Origin: Ophiodon elongatus
Taxonomy: Eukaryota > Chordata > Actinopteri > Perciformes > Hexagrammidae
Assembly: GCA_016806645.1 (NCBI GenBank)
Contig: JACSYO010001716.1
Span: 311,001-375,000 of the forward strand
Reading direction: 5' to 3'
Length of the DNA stretch: 64,000 nt
The number at the start of each line of letters is the position of its first letter. Position 1 is the first letter of the stretch. This document shows positions 22,240 through 33,999 of the stretch, piece by piece. The notes below the pieces were generated by a model. That model made no database searches and was not told where the DNA came from. It saw nothing but the letters and a program-made list of their open reading frames with translations. The position numbers were made by a program, and so were the translations under genes.

Positions 22240-23668
22240 TAATATGAATTATAAATTACTATAACCATTTTTTTTTTATTTCTCATGCAGATTACCATCA
22301 AATTGACATTTGTTTATTTATTAGAAGTAAGGACCCCTTCACTATATAATTAATTGTATCGAGCTGTTTCAAGGCCGGCTTCAACCACAGGTCCTTTCCC
22401 TCTGCACATTTGTTTTCTGCCTCCATCATTAACAGCAATGACTGTTTCTTCTTGTTTGAGTAGACAACACAAGGTAGCCAAAGGGACGCCAAGTTGTGTC
22501 ATGTTGGTTTGTTTTTGGCAGTTTGCAATAAGCTTTAAGGAAGCTATGTTTTTCATTGAGAGGAAGTGACAATTTCTTTCTCTCATGATTTTAATGTGCA
22601 TGCAACACCAGCCTCAGGTAGCCAGCCGGAAGCAGGTGGATTATGGAGAATCTAGTAAGAGAATTACTGGATTTAAAGAAACTTTCTCCATATGTCATTT
22701 CATGTTTGAAAATACCCAAAATGAAAACTTTAAGCGGACTACTTGATCTCTATAAGCACATTATTTAAGCGGCATTTGAATGGAAATTATTCTATCAAAG
22801 AAGCCGTGATCTTCCACTGTATGACCATGCAGTTGAAGTGATGATAGCTAGTATTTTAGTGTGAGACCTGCTGTAGAGAAATCCACAGGAAAACAGGATA
22901 TATCTAATAATGAGTGCACCCTGTCTCCCCTCTCCCAGCCACGTGTCCCTGTGACTTCCCTCTAAGTGGCTGCAGGTGAGGGTGCACAATTAATCCCGTC
23001 TTTGCCATTTTGGTTTGAGTGGGCGGATAAACAAGCGGCGTACAGTGCGACTAATTGTACCATTACCACAAAATGGAAAGTGCAGGAGGGGTAATCAAGC
23101 AGCTTTGTAGCAAATACCATGCCACAGAAATGTCACTGTTCTGTCTGATGATGTTTTGACGTCTGAAAGGCTGCCACCCCACCAACACCACCTGCACTGC
23201 TCGGGAGGAATAAAAACATAAACAACGTTTTTGCCAGTGGACATATGATAAGCTCTTTTAACATTTAATTAGTAACAATAATAGCAATTGTAGATATCAA
23301 CTATTTTTTAGTTAGAATTATAAGCCAACATATCCATAATATAATTTTGACTTGCTAGTCGAAACGTTCATTGTAGCTTAACTTAATTACAACTTTTAAC
23401 TTTTTTCAGCTTTTACCATTGACTTCTAATTAAACTCAGTTACAGATATTTATAAGTGGACTTAAGTCGAGTTTTGACATGTTATAATGTCAGACAGCAT
23501 ATTCATGATTCCATTTTGATAGATGCAATTCTGATTAATGATATGTACAACTCAATTTAGGGATTTAGAGCATCATATATATAGCATAATATAGCATCAA
23601 ACAAATATTATCTATGCAAAGTTACATTGGAGTAATGTCTACCTGAGTAGAGAATTAAGTCACTCTCT
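22240..23668. other. Non-coding sequence with a possible conserved island
   Basis: No gene. 22920-23110 (CCACGTGTCCC, AATTAATCCCGTC, GACTAATTGTACC) is repeat-free with homeodomain and E-box words and could be a conserved regulatory element. Confidence 0.35.
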
Positions 23669-23960
23669 GGGCGACTGTGGATCAGTGGTGAGCAGGGTCG
23701 TCCTTCAATCAGAGGATTGTCGGTTCGATCCCCGGCTCCAACTAGCCAATGTCAATGCGTCCTTCGGCAAGACACTTAACCCCAAATGTCTCCCGTAGCC
23801 TACGGTGTGTGAATGATGTATGAATGTTAGCTACTCCTGATGGGCAGGTGGCACCTTAGCCCCTCCCATCAGTGTGTGAATGATGTCATGTAGTGTTAAA
23901 GCGCTTTGAGTGGTTGGAAGACTAGGAAAGTGCTATACAAGTACAGGGCCTTTTACCATT
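23669..23960 (+). mobile_element. tRNA-derived SINE, family 1, full length
   Basis: The best preserved copy. It has head GGGCGACTGTGGATCAGTGG, B box GGTTCGATCCCCGGCTCC, body GACACTTAACCCCAAATGTC and CTGATGGGCAGGTGGCACC, 3' block AAAGCGCTTTGAGTGGTTGG, and a tail near TTTTACCATTCC. It serves as the in-window reference for the family. Confidence 0.92.
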
Positions 23961-24135
23961 CCCTCTGTGTGTGTTGTATTCGGAGCTTCTCTGTGCTTTG
24001 TTGACATAGCCGGGCCGGCCTCATATGGAATTTAGCACTGTTAACTGTGAGCCGTCGGCTCAGCCGTCTCCATGTTAAGGCAATAGATATTCTCCGAATT
24101 CCATGTTGAGGACCTTTAAATTATAGATATCATAA

Positions 24136-24415
24136 ATGGGGGACTGCACAGTGGTGTAGTGGCTAGTACTGTCACCCCACAGCCAACTCCTCTGTGTAGA
24201 GTTTGCACGTTTTCCCCGTGGTAGCATGGGTTTCCTCCCAAAAACATCTTAGCATCTTAGGGTTAATTGGAGACTCTAAAATTGCCTGTAGGTGTGAATG
24301 TGAGCATGAATGGTGCCCTGCGATAAACTGGCGACCTGTCCGGGGTGAACCCTGCCTTCGCCCAATGTCAGCTGGGATACCCTAAAAAGGATAAGCAGTT
24401 TGGATAATGGAATGG
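24136..24415 (+). mobile_element. tRNA-derived SINE, family 2
   Basis: Blocks in order: TGTAGTGGCTAGTACTGTC, GTAGAGTTTGCACGTTTTCC, GGGTTTCCTCCC, AATTGCCTGTAGGTGTGAAT, AAACTGGCGACCTGTCCGGG, CAATGTCAGCTGGGATA and a GGATAATGGAATGGAAT tail. More complete at its 3' end than the copy at 3763. Confidence 0.88.
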
Positions 24416-24427
24416 AATATCAATATC

Positions 24428-24530
24428 ATCAGTGTATGAATGGGTGTGAATGGGTGAATGATGACTAGTAGTGTTAAAGCGCTCTGAGTGGTCGGAAGAC
24501 TGGAAAAGCGCTATACAAGTACCGTCCATT
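24428..24530 (+). mobile_element. SINE family 1, 3' fragment
   Basis: Only the 3' part is present: CAGTGTATGAATGGGTG, a GTGTTAAAGCGCTCTGAGTG block and ACTGGAAAAGCGCTATACAA. It lies directly behind the family 2 copy and is 5' truncated. Confidence 0.85.
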
Positions 24531-24539
24531 CAGTCCCAT

Positions 24540-27180
24540 TCCTGTGATTGGTGTATTGTCAGTGACATGAACAGGCATAGGGCAAATTCACTGAGTCTAA
24601 ATGTATCCCCTATGAGAGGTACAGTATTAATATTTCACATCATGCTGCATTTATTCCCTCTCTTTTCTAGCACTAGATCTCCATCAGTGACACTGTGTGA
24701 GATTGTTACACAAGGTGGTAGCGCCCCGGCAAACAGGGCTCTCTTACCTAGTCTAGCACCTCATTTACTTAATGCACACCCTTGGAAAATGTGATTACAT
24801 TAGCTGGCTATATTGCAAGCATTGTACTGTAGGTATGGTAAATAATGCAATCTGATGGAGGATGCGGGTTGCCTTATAATAAAAAGAAAGCCATGCTTCT
24901 AATGCTGTGCTCACCCTGAGAGGGACAAAAGCATCAAAAAGGTCCAGTGTTGTGGGCTACATTGTCGGCGAGTCGCTATTGCAGTGTTGCTCAAGCGCTC
25001 GTTGTTGAAGTTATGTTGTTAAAAACGATGAGAACAGGCTCATAGCATGTTTTTAGACGAACAAGGTGAAACAAAAACATGATTGGTTGACACTTCACCA
25101 TGTCATTCACAGTTGAGACCAGCTCAACTTTGGTCAGGAAGCGTGTCACACCCGTCACGCAGAGATAAGGGTCGGGCGGAGGATTCGCTGTCTGGCTTTG
25201 ACAGCAGAGATATGTTGGATATTTGATAGTGGATTTACAGAGTTGGAACAAGGTTACTCTAATTACTCTAGAACAAAGTGTTGGACAAACAAAAACTAAC
25301 CTTTCTTTCTCACACGCTGCTGCTTACAGAAAAATAGAGCTGTTCTCTGTGGCCACCCTAATACCCTAGAGGAGTCATGGCAGTCAGCTACAGAATGACA
25401 ACAGGAAGGAGTCAGCAGACTGTAGAGACAGGAAAGAAGGTCTCCCGACCCTTTGGGGGGGCCCATCGCTACTCAGTATGATGAGCAGACAAAGTGAAGG
25501 GAGGAGTGATTGGGGCTGTGCGAATGGAGAAAGGTTAGAGATCTTCCTTCTGGGACCACAGAACAGCATGAGTGAAGCATTACATCCTCCGTCTTTCCTC
25601 CCTCTCCATCAAGCTGAGATGTGGCTCAGATCATTTGACCTCTCAGCATGGGCCGGGCAGCAGCTAATTAGTGGCAGTCTGTCTGTCTCTCTCTTTCTGA
25701 ATCTTCCTGAAACAAGTCATAACATGAACTAAAATGAGTCCGGAGTTGCGGAATACAAATCTGATTATACTTAGTGTATATACACATGAAAATCTGAGTG
25801 TAAATGCACCCACGATGCATTCATGCAATGGATTCAAATCTGACTGCTGTGACATTTTCTGTTCTGCTACATCTCATCTGCCTAAACCTGGGCTTGAGGA
25901 TAACACATTTGAACAGGAAATATGTGGTACTAGAAATTTAGAGTTTAAGGGATGTAAGCCTGGTAGGGTCTAACAGAAAAATGTTAAACTTTGAATTGAA
26001 ATCGTCACATACACACAGGTAAATATATAAAAATTCACCCGAAGCATTTAGGAGCAATGGGCTACTGTGAAGTGCCTGGGGAGTTCAGTTCTCACTCGAG
26101 GACACTGACATGTGGAAAGAGGAGCCGGGGATGCCTTGATGCTATCAGGTTTCATGATGGGAGTGTTTTATTAATTTTTGACTCATACTAGTGACTGAAC
26201 ATCAGGATATCTCGGCCTCTGCTGCTTAAATTTTGACCACTCTTATATTAAAATCTGGCTCTTTTGAGTCTCCTAACGTTATGGTCATGTGATACTAAAT
26301 GGTGTGTCCATTTAAGAGGAGGTTGCTGGTGAACAGGTGTTGCTGTTACGCACCCCTCCACCTCTCCATCTCCGCCCAGTCTTCTCAGCTCCATCAGCTT
26401 CATCAACTCATCATTCTATCAGCCTCATCACCACCACCAGGTCTGGACTCCATGGGGGGATCTATCTTGTTGCTGATCGGGGCAGACGGCCCTCAATTTC
26501 AAATCTCCCTGTAGAGTCTAAGCTCCAAAGACTCTGTCAAGACTTTATCATCATATATTATCTATTAATAATAAACAATGATCTTTTCTTTATCTGACAG
26601 GTGTCTCCTGATTGAAATACAGCTGGGAATCGTTCCATGTCGATTTTTCCATCAAGTTGCACTGAATCACTATTGAGAGGCTGACAAACACAAGAGGGCG
26701 AAGGCATCATAGGCGTGCTATGTAAAGGGAGACCTGACGCACTAGTATATGCTGGGACCACGATGGTTATGTTAGTGCTCAAACAGAATTTCCACCTTCA
26801 CCTTCAGTGATGACATCAATAAGTCAGTGAAAGACATATTTCCAATCTAAGAGATTGACAAGCAGTACATGAACTGTGTGACAAAAAAGGTAAAGAAAAC
26901 AATATTCAGGCAGAAATCAAAAAACTTTTTCTTCAGTGTGTTTCGAGCATCTATTACTCACACCCAGGCAGTATTACTAACAGTGATTCTGACTGTTGGG
27001 GTAAAAACAGGGTGTTACTGTGTAAAATACATCATGGTTTTCATCATGTACTCCAAATGGTTCACAAGCAGCATAAAATTGACTTTGGTTATACCTAGGA
27101 TAGGCCCTTGAGGCTAATGTTACAGGAATGCACAGGAATGATAAGAGAATGACTTACTAACTGTTTTTTCCTTATATATT
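24540..27180. other. Non-coding sequence
   Basis: No gene supported. 26300-26610 may be a decayed repeat (CTGGACTCCATGGGGGGATC, then AATAATAAACAATG and GACAGGTGTCTCCTGATTG), but I cannot name it. Other frames of 60-107 codons have no domains. Confidence 0.4.
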
Positions 27181-27184
27181 TTGA

Positions 27185-28140
27185 ATGGTGCCATGGCCCC
27201 AACTTTGGCCAAGGAGGCATCAAAATGGTCTTGTGTGTGGCGAGAGTGCCACCAGAAGCAAAGAGAGGGAGTTTGTGCTATTGCCCAGAGTTTTAGTTGA
27301 TAACAAACTCAAGAAGTGGACACCAATTCCTACATATGCCTGTGTGCAACACAGGTCTAAGGTAAATGCAAAATTACTAGTGTCCATATAAATTACAACA
27401 CTCTCGAAGGCTGACCACTGACCAATAATATTGTACTTTAATTTTGAGCGAGAGAGACCTTGACTGAAACAATGTGGTGGCCTTCAACAGTGATAACGCC
27501 AGGGTAATGAAAAGTCGGATCAAAGAGATCCAGCCATGCCTCCTCAACGTAGATTATATTTGTCATCTGGTGCAGCTGGTAACAGGGTGTGGCATCAAAG
27601 CTCCTCACCAGCCAAATGAAGAGGTCTTAAGCAACCTATATGTAGCTTTGACATAGATATCGCACATTACACTTGCACATAAGAGTCATTATGGTCTCTG
27701 AGGCACGGTTTGACTAATTTTGGATCCCATTTTGGTTCCTTAACTTTTCAGTTTTAAACACATTTATTTCATCCTTTTTTTGTAACTTAACTAAACTTTA
27801 GTGCCAAGCAATGTGAACTTCAGAAGTTCAGAAATTCTGAAGCTTCTCAGGTACTGTGCAGCAAGGTGGCTCAGCCTGCTGCTCAACAGGTGGAATGCAC
27901 CACAGGCATATCAACACACAAGGATGTGGAGAAGCCTGGTAGGGTGAAGATGCTGGCATGCCATTTAGCCAGCATGGAGACTTTTGTCGAAGAAGTTTGT
28001 CTTTCTCTTCCTCTCCCAGGCTCTTAAACCACTAGCAGATTTCAATGTTGCGTTTCAGGTGAGCTTATCATCAGTGATTGAATGTGCTCATGTTTTGGTG
28101 AACAGTGAGCTGATTGTATCCATTTGCAAAGTATTCTCAG
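27185..28140 (+). pseudogene. hAT-like transposase relic
   Basis: Three separated frames recall one domesticated-type hAT protein. At 27185-27391 the end resembles a K-V-N-A-K-L-L-V-S core. At 27474-27656 is VAFNSDNARVMKSRIKEIQP, then a C-H-L-V-Q-L-V-T-G-C-G pattern, matching the central catalytic-domain region (S/T-D-N-A) of hAT proteins related to ZMYM/SCAND3-like genes. At about 28000-28060 is LSQALKPLADFNVAFQ, typical of the segment where F-x-x-x-N-x-x-F-Q precedes the C-terminal part. Non-coding gaps and stops separate the pieces, so no protein is made. Family naming is from motif memory; a Dfam/Pfam search would settle it. A SINE sits directly behind (28164). Confidence 0.6.
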
Positions 28141-28163
28141 GACAGTTAACGATGCTCATTATT

Positions 28164-28393
28164 GGGGCGACTGTGGCTAAAGCGGGTCGTCCTTCAGTCA
28201 GCGAATTGGTGGTTTGATCCCCGGCTCCACTATGCTCCTGCAGGCTGTCCGTGTGGTGTATGCATGGGTTTGAATGTTACATAGTTCTGATGGGAAAGTG
28301 GCACCCTGAATGGGTGAATGACATGTAGTGTTAAAGCGCTTTGAGTGGTCAAAAGACTAGAAAAGTGCTTTACAAAGTACAGACCATTTACCA
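28164..28393 (+). mobile_element. tRNA-derived SINE, family 1
   Basis: GGGGCGACTGTGGCTAAAGC, GGTTTGATCCCCGGCTCC and the 3' block AAAGCGCTTTGAGTGGTCAA are present, with an AGACCATTTACCA tail. The middle lacks the CACTTAACCCCAAATG block, an internal deletion of about 60 bp. Confidence 0.9.
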
Positions 28394-28399
28394 AGTCCA

Positions 28400-31030
28400 T
28401 GTACTGTATGGCAGGCTTGTGCAATCAAGGACTCTTGTGTGACCTTATGCCATTGCGTATCCAGTTGCCATCTTTCTTAGAGAGGATGCACAAAGATTCT
28501 TGGAGGACAACATGATCCCAAGGATGTTTAATTAAGTAGGCTTTAACTTAACCTATTTTTTAGGCCTTCGCACGAAAAAAGCATGCCCATACTAAAAACA
28601 GTACAACTCTGCAACCACAAGGTCTATTTGAATAATGTTGGTGTTATTATAATGGTAATAACTGTGAGATGTATGTGAGATAAATATCAGTATTTATGTT
28701 ACTGGTTAAAAGTAAATGAAGATGGAACACAGAAAAAATTAAAATATTTCAGGTTCGCCTAAAAAAAAAAAAGCACTTTCAGGATGATCATCACTATGAA
28801 TAATGCAGTTAAAGGTTTAAAACTCTTCTAAATAATATGCACAATATGTGAACACTCTCTCTGCACAGTTTGACTTTGATAAAGTGTAGCAGAAAAAAAA
28901 TTACATAGTTTTTAGTACAGACAGGTCAGGCGAGGTCTTTGAAAATTAGGATTTATTGAATAATTACAATTTTAATTTTTATGTACCAAACTATATATTT
29001 CACTTATTTTTTTCACTAATGATGTTAATATATCCATATACAGCAGTAACATACACAATGCAAAACCAAAATATAGTTTTTTGCTCTGAAAACCCCCTAC
29101 AAATCATATTTTTGTTCTCAAAAACAGAGATTTGCAATTTCCAGACTCTGAGAATTTGCATTTGAACGTCTCACAGGGATGAATGGGACCGCTTTCGAAC
29201 CGTCTCAGCCTTTAGAATGCAGGGAAACCGGGCGAAATGAGATTGACAGCACTGTTAGCCAATAAGAGTCAGTCAGGCCAAGTTTATGCTAATTTGATTG
29301 CTGCCATTGACAAGAGTTCTACCATCCCCCACAGGGGGAAATCTGGGTATACAAAGCCCCGGAAACATTTGTTTTAAAGCAGAGTGTTTCTTAGTGTTGT
29401 TTATTTGCGTTCGTTTGTGTGGTTGCAAGCCTATGTAGCATACAGCTAACTCGCGGTAGGTTGACATATGGCGAGCGAGTCCAGTTGCTGGCGAGATATG
29501 AATATGAATATTTGGTTATGCATTTGGTTGGTCTTGTTTAGTTGTGTTTGGAGCATGTAAAAATGGCTTGCATGATCTTGTAGCCCGGGCTTTGCTTGTT
29601 AATCTGATATGCTACATCATTATATTCATTCTTGATTAGTGTCTTCTCTCCCAGGGGTACCACTAAATTTTACCAAGGTGTACCCCGAAAGCCCCTGGCT
29701 CAGGGGGCCTCGGAGAGAATTAACTGAAATCCCATCATACAATGGCTGTAATTGTTAAACTGATCATCTGTCACAGGGCAGTTGAAGAAGCTTACTAAAT
29801 TGATGTAAACCATTTTGTTCATACCACAGAGCAATACATCATGACAGAGAAGAGAACTCTACACTGTAACAAACACAGTTGAATACAGTTAAATACAGCA
29901 AAAGGTGACGCCTTGGAAGAATAGTCCATCCTGCTCCTGTGGTTCACTGAACAAAGTAACATGGATGTTATCAAAGTCAGCTTTACCACGTGAAGTCATT
30001 TTGTGTTGAATTTACAATGTATTGTATTGATTATTTGCCGATAACATGACTTGTTGCTTTCAGCTAACTTTAGCTAGCATACCGTAACGTTACTCTCTTG
30101 AGTGACAACATTTGATATCGTTATTTTTATGTCGAACCGCATTACCAGCGAGAGTTATTTAATTTTCATAGACAACGGAATGAATTTCTCAGCAATTGAA
30201 TCAAAGTAAGTTGAGTTTTAGCCAACGTTAGCATGGTGTTGATGTTGTAAAATCTAACTCAGAAATTATATTTGTTTATTCCAATGGGATTCAGTATTAA
30301 GTGCAAATACTCTTTACATACCACACCTAATATATTTATATTCATTTTTAGGCGCTTTATTGGTCTCAAACCCGAAAAGGGGGACCAAGGCCATCTAGGG
30401 GAAAGTGGTGTCCAAAAAGACAGGGAAGCTGTTCCAGAAAACAGCAGCAGCTTTGAACCCCTATGTGGACACCCTTATAAAAAAACTCCTGGACTTTGAG
30501 TGGGGCTTTTTGTAGCCCACTGAACATCTCCACATAGAAGGAAAGAGAGAGAGCCCACACTGCATCCTGGTGTTCTTTTTTCCTTTCAAGATAACAAGTT
30601 TCAAAATTGTGTTCAGTTCAGTTCTATCCAGTTGTCTCAAATGTGCAGTTCAAGATTTGCTCTTTTACTCACTTTTTATTGCACTAATGACCATAACTCA
30701 TAAAAAAGTGATATACGAGTTGTATATAGATTGTTGAGAATCTGTTTAACATGATTCAGTGTTCTGGTCTGATTGTATTGTACAAGAATGTAACTACTTA
30801 AAATATTTTTTGCAACTGAAAATGCATTTGCTTTAATGAATGCAATTTTATATGGTGCTGTTATTTGTATTTTGCAAAAATGTGATCACTGTAAAATTGT
30901 CAGTTGTTGAATGTGTTTGAAACTGCATTGGCTTTAATAAAAGTTTATTATTGTAAGGCCATCTCTTGTCTGAGTCGTTTCTATGCTATCAATTTTCAGG
31001 GGTTTTATTTTGAAATGTAACATTTTGAAA
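28400..31030. other. Non-coding sequence
   Basis: No gene supported. Some fragments look repeat-like: 29160-29290, and a CCCCTGGCTCAGGGGGCC stem near 29690. A TTAATAAAAGTTTATT signal near 30934 could end a transcript, but no upstream coding exon is convincing. Confidence 0.35.
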
Positions 31031-31039
31031 TCATTAGCT

Positions 31040-31290
31040 TCTAGCAGTGTCATACTGTAAATATACATTCCACAGTACTGTAATGCATTTTACAGTATGA
31101 ACTGTTCATGGACAATGCAGTAGGAACACTAAAATAACAGTATAATGCCTTTTCTGTACAGTACTGTCATATTTTTTTTACAGTATTAAACAGTTGTTAT
31201 AAATTACAGTAGGTATGCTGTGGAATTACAGTTGAATGTTGGAAGCTGTAGCTGCCAGCTGTTTACTGTAATTTGCAGTGTACCCTTTGC
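31040..31290. repeat. TACTGTA/TACAGTA-rich dispersed repeat
   Basis: Many copies of TTACAGTA, ACTGTAA and TACAGTAC in both orientations, plus GTAGCTGCCAGCTGTTTACT and CTGTAATTTGCAGTGTA. This self-complementary pattern recurs in fish genomes as a non-autonomous element. Confidence 0.55.
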
Positions 31291-32765
31291 TCACTCCTAT
31301 CCTGCAAATTGTAATATTGTATATTAAATAGTTTATGGGTCAAAAATGATATACATCGAAACTTTAAAATGCAAACCTTCAATGATAATCATTATACCGT
31401 CATCTCTCATGAGGCCTGAAGTAAAAAGGGAAAGTACAGTTTGCAGTATTTCACAAGAAAAAACGCAAACATGAGAGAAAAGTCAGAAAACTAAGCATAA
31501 TGTGGAAAAGACATATTTTTCTGTTTTATTATTTCTTTTAACAATCCTGTAACCCCTGAGATTAATCTGACCCCTGGATTGGGAACCACTGATTTATATC
31601 ATGCTGGGAAGTAAAATACAGGAGGATTATAACGGCATGAGGGCAAAGAAAAGAAAGGACTGATAACAGAGTCAAAGGAACAGGTAGAGTCAGTCACACC
31701 GGGGCGTAAAAGAGCAAGAACATTATGTATTTATAGAAAAATATACTGCGCATATTAGCCCCTGTGATATAGGATCCCAATCCGAGTTCAAATTGCAGGA
31801 TTTCAACTTTGATTATGTTTCGTTTCACAAGCGACTCATCATCTTATGAGGGGGTGGACTCGTGACAAAATTGATTGGCTTTATTGACCCAGAAATCGGG
31901 ATTTAATATTAAGAAAAAAAGCTTTTACGAACCAATATTACTCATGTCTGCATGTCACCCACTCATAATAAAACCAGCCAAAGACGACACATCAAGCTGG
32001 AGGGAAGGGAAAGAAATGAAAACCAACAAGAGAACACTCGCCCACCACCAATTTTCGGGTGTCATGCTTGCAGTTCTTTGATGTCTCAAGTTTGCCAAAT
32101 AAACATTCTGTCTGTTCACTCTTTGAAATGATTTATGTCTGCACCATGATGAAAAGGGTTTTGAGGAGTCTACCACTGTGTGGGCTGCTGCTGCCCACCT
32201 CTGTAGCTGAATGTTCTGTTAAAGCTCTGTGCTCCAGCATTCAACTGAGATTTATTCAGAAATCCTGTTGACCTGACATGAAAGGGGCTTCAAACGTTAA
32301 CATTTGTCAAACAACGGTTCATATTATATCTTATGAAAAGTGATTCTTTTTTGTGCGTCAAATATCCAGCAACACAGTACATTTTTGCTCATTACGTGCA
32401 TACAGTCCTTAAAAATACACTTCTGTCTTCACAAGGAACCACTTGTTTAGCTTTAGGCTACATTCACACTGATATGTTTCTGTTTTAAAACGGGGTTTTA
32501 AAAAGAAAACGATCTCCGTCCACACCGCATTGCAGCATCGTTTTAGAAATTATTTCTATCACATGACTATTCACGTACACTGGGTATGCCGGTGCCGGTG
32601 TAAACAGGAAGTAGATTGGTTGCTTAGTTACAGAAAATACGTGTATTATTGTACTCTTTAATAATAACAGGTTGTGCTTGATACTTAAGATCTTCCTCTA
32701 TATACTATAACATCTATTTTTTATTTTTATCAGACTTAGTTACAAGGCTGCAGGTCTTGTTCTAA

Positions 32766-32768
<3 letters not shown>
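31291..32768. other. Non-coding sequence
   Basis: No gene. 32460-32650 (AAAACGATCTCCGTCCACAC) looks like part of a dispersed repeat but no end is defined. Confidence 0.35.
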
Positions 32769-32824
<56 letters not shown>

Positions 32825-32859
32825 TCACACACACACACACATACACACACACACACACA
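32769..32859 (+). repeat. TC and AC microsatellite
   Basis: About 52 bp of TC repeat followed by about 38 bp of AC repeat. Confidence 0.95.
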
Positions 32860-32949
32860 AATTACTTTAAAATGAACACTTACTAATCAAAGTTTATTAG
32901 TTTATTGGTCAATAAATTTGGTCAACACACGTTTCACTTGTTTCCTCGG

Positions 32950-33465
32950 TTTCGTTGTCTGTTGTAACACCCGTAGCTCAGTCCCTGTCATACTGGAGAG
33001 TATTTATGCTTTTGTTGGTCTACAGTTACTTTGTGAACTTCACAATAGTTGTGCAGAACCAAATAATTATTGATGAGAAAAGGAAAGTCTTCTGTTTTGT
33101 GTCCATCACCCTCGTTGAAGTTGCAAATCGTGACTTCAAACGTCTGCTCCGATAACAGCTTACTTCCTTCCTATATAGACAGTAGTAGCATTAGAAAATT
33201 CAGAATTATACTGCAAACATCTACTAGCATAGACAAAAAGGTCATCAACGCCTGTAATCTGTTATCCATGTTGAATTACCCTGGTACTCCATCAGTAATC
33301 AAGGCTGTTGTTCCTTCCAGGGAAGGACACGTCGTGTCTGCTGAGACCCAATCAAGTAGAGAACGTTTTACAGTAGGTAAAACGTTGGTGATCTTAAACT
33401 CCGGAGTAGTGTGGATGCTCAATATAAATGTAGCAAAAGTTATGCATTTCACAACTAAAACGTAG
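32950..33465. other. Non-coding sequence with a 131-codon chance frame
   Basis: The frame at 33070-33465 has no recognisable domain and ends at the SINE border. I see nothing else. Confidence 0.35.
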
Positions 33466-33620
33466 TGACTGTGGATCAGTGGTGAGCAGGGTCGTCTTTC
33501 AATCAGAGGATCGGTGGATCAGTGTATGAATGGGTGAACGATGTCATGTGGTGTTAAAGCGCTTTGAGTGGTGGGAAGACTAGAAAAGATCGAGACAAGT
33601 ACAGGTCCATCCATTCCATT
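33466..33620 (+). mobile_element. SINE family 1 with internal deletion
   Basis: The head GTGACTGTGGATCAGTGGTG and GAGCAGGGTCGTC run to ATCAGAGGATCGGTGG. The copy then jumps straight to ATCAGTGTATGAATGGGTG and the 3' block AAAGCGCTTTGAGTGGTGGG. About 140 bp of body is missing compared with 23669-23960. A fragment of the GTCAACGTTGAC-family repeat follows at about 33680-33735. Confidence 0.85.
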
Positions 33621-33999
33621 TAGTGAGGCTGTAGCCTAAGAAAAAGATCACGCTCTCGGTTAAAATAACTATGGAAGTAGCATTACTTAACGTGACAAAT
33701 AAGTCAACAGTGACTTCTGGTTCCACATGGGAGCACAAGTGTGCCTCTTGAACTGGAGGGGGCTGAAACATAGAGGCAGAAGATCATTCATAAAATATTT
33801 TTTCTTCTTTAGGGCAGGCAGGGAAGTGGTGGTGGGAGGCAGAGGACTCCTGCTGTTCTCTTCTATTAATTTAATGTAATCCAATTTTCTCATGTTAATC
33901 TCTGATTGGTTAAAACACCCAAAATGACGCTCCTAAAGAGGGCCACCATGGCAATCTACAGCCAGAATGCGATATTGACAGTCAGCAGTTTACTGACAG

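Noticed and set aside
23669..23760. Genuine tRNA gene from the A and B boxes
   Set aside because: The sequence continues into the SINE body and tail shared by seven other copies; no complete cloverleaf with paired acceptor ends is evident.
33070..33465. 131-codon plus-strand frame
   Set aside because: No domain or splice context and it ends where a SINE begins.
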